DNA of 7,218 nucleotides, taken from positions 1-7,218 of the forward strand of contig JASBTC010000218.1 of assembly GCA_030148625.1 (NCBI GenBank), given 5' to 3'. This DNA comes from Sphingobium sp. GTDB lineage: Bacteria > Pseudomonadota > Alphaproteobacteria > Sphingomonadales > Sphingomonadaceae. The position numbers and the translations under genes are program-made. Under the pieces are notes generated by a model. That model saw only the letters and a program-made list of their open reading frames with translations, was not told where the DNA came from and ran no database searches. Every line of letters begins with the position of its first letter. The first letter of the stretch is position 1. Shown in pieces: positions 1-5,829 of this stretch.

Positions 1-2782
1 CGGTGACCATGAAGTCGCCGCCGGCAAGTGCCGCAAAGCCGATCCGGTAGAGGCTGTGCACCGCGATGAATGCCGGCACCGCGACCACCGAGGCCGCAAT
101 GATCGTCGCACGCCGCGACAGCATGGCGCGACCGTGCCAGAGCGCAAGGCCGGCAAGCGCGGTGGGCGCCAGCAACCGCTCGATCACCGCAGATATCGAC
201 AGCATCACGGCGTCGATCGTCATCGGCAGGCCACCCAGCGACAGCAGCGCCGCGCCCGACCAGGTCGCGGCAGGCTCCGCCGCCCAGGCGACGGCGATCA
301 GCGAGAGCATGCCGGTGGCGGGCGCGAACGGCTTCCAGCCCGATCGACGCGCCAGAACCGACAGGCCGATCAGCCCCGCCGCCGCAGTTGCCGGCAACAC
401 CGCCGCAGGCAGTAATTGCGCCAGCGCGCCATAAGCGAACAAAGCGGCGAACCCCTGCCCCGTCATGCGGATTGCGGGTGTACGCGCGCGGATCGCAAAG
501 AGCAGGCCAAGCGTGGCGACCACAACCCAGCGCAGCAGTGATAGCGGATCGATCGCCGGATCACCGGCGCCGCCCAGCCGCTGCCACTCGTCATAGGGAT
601 GCGCGCCGGTGATCGACAGCAAGACCGGCGCGGCAAGCGCGATCACGCCCGCAATCGCCTCGATCCGCAGATCGGCCTTGCGCCCGCCCGCCAGGAACAG
701 GCCGAGCACGGCGGCGCCCAGCGCCAGCGGCATCGCCCAGCCGGGCACGATCTGGGCAAGCGCGCCATAGCCGAGCACGGCCGCGACGAAACAGGCGCAG
801 AGCCGGATCGGCGTCACCGCCGCGCGTGTCGCGAACAGCGCAAACAGCGCGCCCGCGCCCAGCCAGCGGGCAAGACCCTGAATATCGGCCCCGCGCGCAT
901 CGACACCGGCCAGGCGCACGGCTTCACCGATCGCTCCGGGATCGCTCGCGAACAGGATGGGCAAAGTCGCGGCAGCAAAGGCGGCGGCGACCGGCTCCAG
1001 CCGGGTGTCGCGGGCACGCTCACCCAGCAGCAGCATCGCGGCGGCGATCGCGGCAACGCCGAAAGGAAGCGTCCAATATGGCAGGACCAGCGCCAGTGCG
1101 CAGGCAGCGAGAAAACTCGCGCTCGTCGCCAGCAGCGCGAAACGTGCATCGGCCAGTCGCTCAGGCTTGTTCCAGCCCAACCCGGCGCCCAGCGCGGAGA
1201 CGGCGGCCCCCAGCGTCGCCAGCAGGGCGAGCAGCGTGTCGAGGCTGCCATCGTGACGATAGAAATGCCATGCGGCCAATGCGGGGATCGCAAGCGACAG
1301 CGCCGCGAGTTCGAGCGCGAGCTGAAAGCGCGGCGGATCGCGCCACAGCTTGAGCAGCAGGGGTACGCCATGGATCAGCGCCATGGCGCCGCCGATCAAT
1401 GCGAACCAGCCGGCATCCGGATCGGGCCAGATCGCAAGCAACAGCGCGGACAGGCCCAGCCCGATGCTCGGCACGATCTCGAAGCCGCGCTCGCGCCAGC
1501 TCAGCCACTGGCCGGCGATTGCGATCAGCGCGAACAGCCCCCAGTTGAGCGAGGTGAAGCCGCCGACCGCGACGAGCAGCGCAAGCTGGCCCGCGCCGAT
1601 CAGCGCGGTCAGGCTGCGCAGCATCGTCGCGCGCGGTCCGGCGAAGGACAGCATCGGCAGGCCGAGCGCGAGCAGCATCACCAGCACACCCACCGACAGC
1701 GAGGAAACCAGATCGAGCGCGCCGCCCACGATCAGCACCAGGCTCCAGCCCGCGCCGCCGATCAGCGCGCTGACGCCCAGCCATGCCCAGCGCTTCATCC
1801 GCGAAACGGCAGTCAGCCCGCCGATGGTCAGCGCGAGATAGGCGGAGAGCAATGGAATATCCGGCTGTGCGCTGCTGACCAGTGCGGGCGTGGCGAGACC
1901 GCCAGCCAGACCGAGCAAGGCGCTGGGCGCGCCGAAACGGGTCGACAGTGCCAATGTGATCGCGGTGACGAGCGCCAGCCCTGCAAAGGTGGCTGCCGGA
2001 CCGATCAGCGCATAGGCGTTGCCCGCCATCAGCACGCTCGCATAAAGCGTCGCCAGCCCCGCGCCCGACAATGCCTGGCGCACGCGATCGTCGCGCACTT
2101 TTTCTTCGGCACGCAGCGCGGCTTCGGCGCCGCCGATCAATGCGGTGCCGAACAGCAGCCCGCAGACCACCTGGATCCAGGGCGTGAAGAAACCGGCGTC
2201 GATCGCGAGCTTGACGATGAAAACGCCGGCAATGGCGAGCGTGATCCCGCCCGCCCAGATCGGCAGGCGACGGCCGAACAGATCCTCGAAATTGATTGAG
2301 ATGCCACGCGGCGCTTCGGCCCCGGGTTCGACCGGCGCCGGCTCGACCGGCGCATTCTCGACCTGCTGCGCATCTACGGCAGTGGCAGCGACAGATTCCG
2401 TCGGAGAAGAGACCGGCTCGGGCAGCATCTCGGGCACATCGCCCTGGATCGAGCCAATGGCGGGGGCATCCATCGCCGCACGACGATGGACGATCCGCGC
2501 AGGTCTGCGTGCGGGAATCGGCGCGGTTTCCGGCACCGATGGCGCGGGCGGTTCCGGCATCGATGGCGCGGGCGGTTCCGGCACCGGCTGCGTCACCGGC
2601 TCCGGAACCGTTTCGGGTATCGGCGCGGCAGCGACCTGGGTCGCGTCGGTATCGGTGATGCCAGGGAATGCCTCGCGCCGTGCATCTTCGAGGATGCGGA
2701 TGCGCTGCTCCATACGGAACAGGCGGCTGCGCGTGTTCAGGATCAATCCGAAGCAGACCAGCAGCGCGATGGCGACGAGCAC
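1..2782 (-). CDS. DUF2339 family multi-spanning membrane protein (3' end beyond window)
   Basis: The minus strand reads open for about 927 codons with no stop; the C-terminus lies off the left edge. The start is GTG at 2782, with AAGGGGAG (2790-2797) 7 nt upstream. Residues 1-16 form a hydrophobic anchor (LVAIALLVCFGLIL). Residues 20-36 are charged and coiled-coil-like (RLFRMEQRIRILEDARRE). Residues 45-158 are a Pro/Glu/Ala-rich linker. From about residue 165 the typical DUF2339 core begins (DLFGRRLPIWAGGITL, then AGVFIVKLAIDAGFFTPW), followed by many hydrophobic helices to the window edge. DUF2339 proteins are large inner-membrane proteins, often of 850 residues or more, with no established biochemical role, so no function is assigned. 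The family call rests on the core motif and architecture and is firm. The frame was checked codon by codon over positions 1-1620 and in the N-terminal region, with no frameshift found. Confidence 0.88.
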   Translation of the reverse strand, partial: MLVAIALLVCFGLILNTRSRLFRMEQRIRILEDARREAFPGITDTDATQVAAAPIPETVPEPVTQPVPEPPAPSMPEPPAPSVPETAPIPARRPARIVHRRAAMDAPAIGSIQGDVPEMLPEPVSSPTESVAATAVDAQQVENAPVEPAPVEPGAEAPRGISINFEDLFGRRLPIWAGGITLAIAGVFIVKLAIDAGFFTPWIQVVCGLLFGTALIGGAEAALRAEEKVRDDRVRQALSGAGLATLYASVLMAGNAYALIGPAATFAGLALVTAITLALSTRFGAPSALLGLAGGLATPALVSSAQPDIPLLSAYLALTIGGLTAVSRMKRWAWLGVSALIGGAGWSLVLIVGGALDLVSSLSVGVLVMLLALGLPMLSFAGPRATMLRSLTALIGAGQLALLVAVGGFTSLNWGLFALIAIAGQWLSWRERGFEIVPSIGLGLSALLLAIWPDPDAGWFALIGGAMALIHGVPLLLKLWRDPPRFQLALELAALSLAIPALAAWHFYRHDGSLDTLLALLATLGAAVSALGAGLGWNKPERLADARFALLATSASFLAACALALVLPYWTLPFGVAAIAAAMLLLGERARDTRLEPVAAAFAAATLPILFASDPGAIGEAVRLAGVDARGADIQGLARWLGAGALFALFATRAAVTPIRLCACFVAAVLGYGALAQIVPGWAMPLALGAAVLGLFLAGGRKADLRIEAIAGVIALAAPVLLSITGAHPYDEWQRLGGAGDPAIDPLSLLRWVVVATLGLLFAIRARTPAIRMTGQGFAALFAYGALAQLLPAAVLPATAAAGLIGLSVLARRSGWKPFAPATGMLSLIAVAWAAEPAATWSGAALLSLGGLPMTIDAVMLSISAVIERLLAPTALAGLALWHGRAMLSRRATIIAASVVAVPAFIAVHSLYRIGFAALAGGDFMVT
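2537..2584. repeat. 24-bp in-frame tandem repeat in DUF2339 linker
   Basis: Two adjacent copies of a 24-bp unit (2537-2560 and 2561-2584) share their first 23 bases. They encode the octapeptide PEPPAPSM/V twice (about residues 67-83) in the Pro-rich linker of the DUF2339 protein. Because the period is a multiple of three, copy-number change would alter linker length without breaking the frame. PVEPAPVEP at about residues 145-153 is a second, less regular Pro-rich patch. Confidence 0.85.
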
Positions 2783-2808
2783 GGCAATTCTCCCCTTGGC
2801 GGACGGTC

Positions 2809-2837
2809 GTGATAGCCGTTAATTTATCAATGTTCAA
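2809..2837 (-). promoter_or_regulatory. Candidate promoter for the DUF2339 gene
   Basis: Read on the minus strand, TTGAAC (2832-2837) and TATCAC (2809-2814) are separated by exactly 17 nt, resembling a housekeeping sigma promoter with a good -35 and a fair -10. The predicted start near 2802 would leave a leader of about 20 nt containing the ribosome binding site at 2790-2797. It lies in the only AT-rich stretch between the divergent genes. The call is inferred from sequence pattern only. Confidence 0.45.
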
Positions 2838-2862
2838 TTAAAATATTAGACATCGTTCAATT
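2832..2862. repeat. Direct repeat GTTCAATT in divergent promoter region
   Basis: GTTCAATT occurs at 2832-2839 and again at 2855-2862, 23 bp apart, about two helical turns and so on roughly the same DNA face. The first copy contains the candidate -35 of the DUF2339 gene on the minus strand. On the plus strand the second copy could give a weak -35 (TTCAAT, 2856-2861) 18 nt before TATACG (2880-2885), the best promoter I can propose for the desaturase operon. The repeats could simply be promoter elements or could be protein-binding half-sites. Confidence 0.4.
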
Positions 2863-2919
2863 GGCGTTTTATGCCAGCATATACGGTCGCGCCGAAAGCG
2901 CGATGGGGGAGCATGGACT

Positions 2920-4062
2920 ATGACGCGATCTTTCCTGAACAATCTGGCCCGCGACCTGGAGGCGCCGATCGAGGCGCGCGGTTTCGGCACCGGATGGTTC
3001 TCCGGCTTTTTCGGTATCGTGCTGGCCATTGCCGGCCTCAGCTTCGTCGCGGCGCTGCGCTGGCCGGAATTCTTCGCGATGCCCGAACTCGAAGCGGTGC
3101 GGAACTGGACCGGTTTCCGCACGCTGATCCATGTCACCCTGCTGACCAGCTATGCGCTGGCCTTGCTCAGCCTGTTGCTGCGCCCGCGCAAGGCGATCGG
3201 CATGACCGCGCTCGTCATCGCATTGGGCGCCACCATATTGGGCGGCGCGGGTGTCCAGCCCGACGAGACGCGCGACTGGGGCATTTTCTTCGGCGTCGAT
3301 TTCTTCGCGATCAACATGATCGCCACCGGGCTGATGTTCGCGCCGATCGAACGGATCTTCCCGCACAATGCCAAGCAGCGGCTGTTCCGCATCGAATGGC
3401 GCGAAGACCTGTTCTATTATCTGGTCAGCTCGATGTTGGTGCAGCTCATCACCTTCCTCGCGCTCGCGCCCTCCACCTTCGTCATGGCGAAGACCGGCAA
3501 TCTCGCCGACGCGCGTGCCTGGGTGGGCGCCCTGCCCTGGCTGGTCCAGTTTGCGCTGGCGATGATCCTGACCGACCTCGCCCAATATTGGTTCCACCGG
3601 CTGTTCCATCGCATCCCCTTTCTCTGGGGATTCCACGCCGTTCATCATTCGGCAAAATCGATGGACTGGCTGGCGGGCGCGCGCATGCATTTCGTCGAGA
3701 TCATCCTGCTGCGCGGCGTCACCTCGCTACCCTTGCTCACGCTCGGCTTCCTGCCGTCGGTGCTGCAGGCCTATATCGCGATGGTCTATATCTATGCGTC
3801 GCTGGTCCACGCCAATCTGCGCGGCGATTTCAACGGACTCGGCCGCTGGCTGGTCACGCCGCGCTATCATCACTGGCATCACGCGATCGAGGCGGAGGGC
3901 GTCGACAAGAATTTCGCGATCCATTTCCCGCTGCTCGACCGGATCTTCGGCACTTACTATTTCCCGGAGAGCAAATGGCCGACCGGCTACGGCGTGCCCG
4001 AAGCCGTGCCCAAGGGCTATCTCGCCCAGCTCAAATATCCGTTCGTGCGCAAAGGCGGCTGA
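2920..4062 (+). CDS. Sterol desaturase / fatty-acid hydroxylase family membrane di-iron enzyme
   Basis: A 380-residue polytopic membrane protein. The start is ATG 2920, with GGGGGAG (2905-2911) 8 nt upstream. Hydrophobic helices lie near residues 27-47, 66-88, 93-113, 120-143, 163-187, 205-224 and 258-292. The histidine clusters of the family are all present: HRLFH (H226, H230), HAVHH (H239, H242, H243), RMHFVE (H257), H297, and HHWHH (H317, H318, H320, H321). In this superfamily these residues bind two irons that activate O2 for hydroxylation or desaturation of a lipid substrate. The substrate cannot be read from the sequence; sterol-like, hopanoid, carotenoid and fatty-acid substrates are all possible. 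Family members are often shorter, and the N-terminal 150 residues here are an extra helical region. The next gene follows after 2 nt, so a TetR regulator is almost certainly cotranscribed. Confidence 0.92.
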   Translation: MTRSFLNNLARDLEAPIEARGFGTGWFSGFFGIVLAIAGLSFVAALRWPEFFAMPELEAVRNWTGFRTLIHVTLLTSYALALLSLLLRPRKAIGMTALVIALGATILGGAGVQPDETRDWGIFFGVDFFAINMIATGLMFAPIERIFPHNAKQRLFRIEWREDLFYYLVSSMLVQLITFLALAPSTFVMAKTGNLADARAWVGALPWLVQFALAMILTDLAQYWFHRLFHRIPFLWGFHAVHHSAKSMDWLAGARMHFVEIILLRGVTSLPLLTLGFLPSVLQAYIAMVYIYASLVHANLRGDFNGLGRWLVTPRYHHWHHAIEAEGVDKNFAIHFPLLDRIFGTYYFPESKWPTGYGVPEAVPKGYLAQLKYPFVRKGG

Positions 4063-4064
4063 CC

Positions 4065-4658
4065 ATGGGCCGCCGATCCGACCATAGCCGTGAGGAATTG
4101 CGCGAGATGATCGTCTCGGAGGGCCATCGCCAGCTCTCCGAAACCGGCTATGCGCGCTTCTCCGCGCGCGAAGTGGCCAAGCGCATCGGCTATTCGATCG
4201 GCACGGTCTACAATGTTCTGGGATCGCACGACCAGTTGATGCTCGCGATCAACGGGCTGACGCTCGATCGCTGGCAGAGCCATCTCGAGGCGCGGCTGGA
4301 GATCGAGACCGAGAACCGCCTTCATCGCGCGATCCAGGCCTATTTCGAATTCGCCATCCTCAACCGCAACCTCTGGACCGCGCTCTACGATTTCCGCCTG
4401 CCCGACGGCGAGGAGATGCCGGATTATTACCAGCAAAAGGTGCGCGACATCACGCAGATCGTGATCGAGGAGATCGCGGCGGTGCTGCCCCCTGCCCAGG
4501 CCGACCGCGCCGCCCCCCTCGCCCGCTCGCTGCTCGCCTGCGTCCACGGCCATTGCTTCTTCACGCTCAACGGCACCTTCCGCCTGCTCGGAGAAACCGA
4601 CCCGCTCGAAGCCGCCTATGCCCGCGTGACCGACGCGATCGCGGCGTGCGGGGATTGA
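4065..4658 (+). CDS. TetR/AcrR family transcriptional regulator
   Basis: A 197-residue protein. The start is ATG 4065, 2 nt after the desaturase stop, with AAAGG (4051-4055) 9 nt upstream. Residues 10-60 form the TetR DNA-binding domain: a first helix (ELREMIVSEGHRQLSETG), then the helix-turn-helix FSAREVAKRIGYSIGTVYNVLGS and the usual following helix HDQLMLAIN. The C-terminal half is helical. LLACVHGHCFFTLNGTF (about residues 150-166) resembles the WHG-type TetR C-terminal domain, which forms the dimer and ligand-binding part. Such proteins usually repress their own operon or a divergent gene until a small, often hydrophobic, ligand binds. Tight coupling to the desaturase suggests control of that operon, possibly in response to its lipid substrate or product; this is inference. 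The reading frame stays open upstream to 2871 through the desaturase, but that part is a shadow. Confidence 0.92.
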   Translation: MGRRSDHSREELREMIVSEGHRQLSETGYARFSAREVAKRIGYSIGTVYNVLGSHDQLMLAINGLTLDRWQSHLEARLEIETENRLHRAIQAYFEFAILNRNLWTALYDFRLPDGEEMPDYYQQKVRDITQIVIEEIAAVLPPAQADRAAPLARSLLACVHGHCFFTLNGTFRLLGETDPLEAAYARVTDAIAACGD

Positions 4659-4710
4659 GGAACGGGCCCACCTACCGGATTGACTATGGAGCGATTTCCG
4701 GCCGCATCCA

Positions 4711-4726
4711 TTCATCGGGCGATGAA
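4711..4726. repeat. 16-bp dyad TTCATCG-gg-CGATGAA downstream of TetR gene
   Basis: Two 7-bp arms flank a 2-bp centre, 53 bp after the TetR stop codon. The tight centre disfavours an RNA hairpin and fits a DNA-binding protein's operator better. It could be a site for the TetR regulator or for control of the downstream gene, or could be chance. Confidence 0.4.
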
Positions 4727-4798
4727 GCCGACAATATGTCGCCGCAGCCGAAGTGACCGGCACTCGTAAGATCAACGCCGCCAATTCGTCAACGCCAC

Positions 4799-4854
4799 GA
4801 CATGACTGCCACCGCCGCATCCGGATAGTCATGTCCATCCATATCCGCATGGAT
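4799..4854. repeat. Two consecutive inverted repeats (possible structured RNA or operator)
   Basis: The first has perfect 9-bp arms, GACATGACT (4799-4807) and AGTCATGTC (4827-4835), around a 19-nt loop. One base later the second has ATCCAT (4837-4842) and ATGGAT (4849-4854) around a 6-nt loop. No U-tract follows on the plus strand, so a standard intrinsic terminator for the TetR operon is unlikely. They could form a two-stem RNA or protein-binding sites. Confidence 0.4.
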
Positions 4855-4893
4855 CATCGGCGAGAGATAAATTCGACCCTAAATGGATCAAAA

Positions 4894-4948
4894 AACCAAG
4901 GTTAACTTTTCCCGTCCTGGTTTCATCAAACCTCATTCGGCCTATACA
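4894..4948 (+). promoter_or_regulatory. Candidate promoter with overlapping GGTT/AACC dyads
   Basis: TATACA (4943-4948) is a good -10 about 30 nt before the start codon of the acidic-protein gene. The matching -35 is weak (GTTTCA 4920-4925, 17-nt spacer, or TTTCAT 4921-4926, 16-nt spacer) and lies wholly inside the dyad GGTTT-catc-AAACC (4919-4932). A second dyad with the same core, AACC-aa-GGTT (4894-4903), sits about 25 bp upstream. A weak -35 embedded in one of two similar dyads suggests regulation by a bound protein, either repression or activation. This is inference. Confidence 0.4.
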
Positions 4949-4975
4949 TGCCCCCCCTACCAGTAAGACGGGAGT

Positions 4976-5542
4976 ATGTTTGTGCCAAACGATCAGATCA
5001 TTGTTCCATTCGGGGACAGTGCCTACGCCTTCGATGGAATTTACGACATTTTCGGCACCGACACTGGAACGGAAACAGTAACGGTAATGGACAATACTAT
5101 CGCGTATTTCCAGAGCGATTTCTCCTATGGAGGGGACACCATCAGGCTCCTCGGCAACGCAACCGACTTCACCATTCAACTGAGCGGCTCGAACGCCATC
5201 CTCACCAGCGCGGTGGACGGCATCACCGTAAATATCCCGGTCGGGACCGCAGGGCTGTCGGTGGTCTTCCAGGACTCGACGGGATCCTTGACCGACGCTC
5301 GCAATCTGGTGATCGATGGCACAGACGTCGTTCTCGACGGCCAGATCCTCACCTCGACCGCCACCGCCGTCGATCCCGCTCCCGCCCCTTCGGCATTCAG
5401 CCCGGACCCGGTGGCGGATACCCTCGCAGTCGCAACGGTCGATGAAGCGGGTACCGCAGCCACCATCCATGCGGGCGGAGGCGCCCTCGCACATGGCGCG
5501 GCGGAAAGCGGCCTGACGGCCTTTATCGCCAACTTCGCCTGA
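4976..5542 (+). CDS. Hypothetical acidic Lys/Cys-free protein, probably exported
   Basis: I do not recognise this gene. From ATG 4976 it encodes 188 residues with no Lys, no Cys, only two Arg (R57, R109), and 19 Asp plus 3 Glu. Residues 5-128 look like a beta-strand-rich repeat domain, alternating hydrophobic and Thr/Asp/Gly residues (DGITVNIPVGTAGLSVVF, then LVIDGTDVVLDGQIL). A Pro/Ala/Asp linker follows (about 132-148), then an Ala/Gly-rich tail ending GLTAFIANFA. There is no N-terminal signal peptide or membrane segment. Extreme acidity, absence of Cys and an unprocessed N-terminus are typical of type I secreted proteins with a C-terminal signal, so export is plausible, but no RTX nonapeptides and no transporter genes are seen. 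GGGAG (4970-4974) is 1 nt from ATG 4976 but 7 nt from in-frame GTG 4982, which may be the true start (186 residues). The gene appears less GC-rich than its neighbours. Confidence 0.72.
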   Translation: MFVPNDQIIVPFGDSAYAFDGIYDIFGTDTGTETVTVMDNTIAYFQSDFSYGGDTIRLLGNATDFTIQLSGSNAILTSAVDGITVNIPVGTAGLSVVFQDSTGSLTDARNLVIDGTDVVLDGQILTSTATAVDPAPAPSAFSPDPVADTLAVATVDEAGTAATIHAGGGALAHGAAESGLTAFIANFA

Positions 5543-5546
5543 ACCC

Positions 5547-5580
5547 GGCAGCGGCCGGGGCCCATCCTCGGCCGCTTGCC
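5547..5580 (+). terminator. Hairpin terminator after the acidic-protein gene
   Basis: Perfect 8-bp arms AGCGGCCG (5550-5557) and CGGCCGCT (5569-5576) enclose an 11-nt loop. The stem is extended by GGC (5547-5549) pairing with GCC (5578-5580) across one bulged T. It begins 4 nt after the stop codon. The stem is strong and GC-rich but only a short, T-poor tail (TTGCCTTGG) follows, so termination may be incomplete or partly Rho-dependent. Confidence 0.6.
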
Positions 5581-5727
5581 TTGGCAACCATCGCCACCCG
5601 CACAGAGGCGCCCAGTCGTAAAGTCCGGCTACGCGCAGGCAGACAATCAGATGCGCACGGCTTGGCATCGGGCAGCACAGTCAGATCTCCACCCCGGTCC
5701 CGGGCATGCACCCAACGCCGCACATCC

Positions 5728-5769
5728 TGGATCAGGCTGCGTGATTTTGGAATCACGCAGCCTGATCCA
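5728..5769. repeat. Perfect 19-bp inverted repeat with 4-nt loop
   Basis: The left arm, TGGATCAGGCTGCGTGATT (5728-5746), is exactly complementary to the right arm (5751-5769) around the loop TTGG. On the plus strand it is followed by a T-rich run (about 5770-5796, containing TTTGTTTT and TTTTTG), so it could act as a strong intrinsic terminator for plus-strand RNA. No comparable T-run exists on the other side. It lies between convergent genes, 185 bp past the acidic-protein stop and 60 bp before the AlaX stop. A dispersed palindromic (REP-like) element is the alternative; copy number in the genome cannot be judged here. Confidence 0.85.
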
Positions 5770-5806
5770 TATATTTGTTTTATCATGATTTTTGATTCGC
5801 TCGATG

Positions 5807-5818
5807 GTTCGATCGAAC
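5807..5818. repeat. 12-bp perfect palindrome GTTCGATCGAAC
   Basis: This self-complementary 12-mer lies 11 bp beyond the AlaX stop codon, between it and the large inverted repeat. With no loop it cannot form a good RNA hairpin, so it is not a convincing terminator. A DNA-binding site or chance in a GATC-rich genome are both possible. An 8-bp palindrome ATCATGAT (5782-5789) lies nearby. Confidence 0.4.
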
Positions 5819-5829
5819 TGCAAATCGCT

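Larger units (their letters stand above)
4659..4975. other. Gene-free region rich in short inverted repeats
   Basis: These 317 bases hold no convincing gene; short open stretches on either strand lack a ribosome binding site and plausible composition. The left half is GC-rich, while about 4861-4935 is distinctly AT-rich. Five perfect dyads occur: 4711-4726, 4799-4835, 4837-4854, 4894-4903 and 4919-4932. No U-tract terminator is visible after the TetR gene. ATGGATCA also occurs twice (4849-4856 and 4883-4890), as does TCAACGCC (4772-4779 and 4789-4796). Confidence 0.6.

Noticed and set aside
599..2299. 566-codon plus-strand open frame antisense to the DUF2339 gene
   Set aside because: The translation is dominated by Arg, Gln, Ala and Gly with no hydrophobic core or motif, as expected opposite a GC-rich gene; the minus-strand frame gives a clean DUF2339 protein.
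1161..2837. 558-codon minus-strand open frame overlapping the DUF2339 gene in another frame
   Set aside because: Arg/Ala-rich low-complexity translation with no recognisable domain; the frame from GTG 2782 has a good ribosome binding site and the family motif.
2871..4658. 595-codon open frame that would fuse a long N-terminal extension to the TetR protein
   Set aside because: The extension is an Arg/Ala-rich shadow of the desaturase in another frame; ATG 4065 has its own ribosome binding site and yields a normal TetR length.
4659..4756. Possible short peptide starting at ATG 4686
   Set aside because: No ribosome binding site, no conserved motif and basic residue-rich composition; not supportable as a gene.
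4829..5668. 279-codon minus-strand open frame opposite the acidic-protein gene
   Set aside because: Composition is that of an antisense shadow (Arg/Cys/Gly-rich, no motif); the plus-strand frame has a ribosome binding site, a terminator and coherent beta-repeat composition.
5728..5769. Insertion-sequence terminal repeats
   Set aside because: The arms are only 4 nt apart with no transposase between or beside them, so this is a hairpin and not a pair of IS ends.
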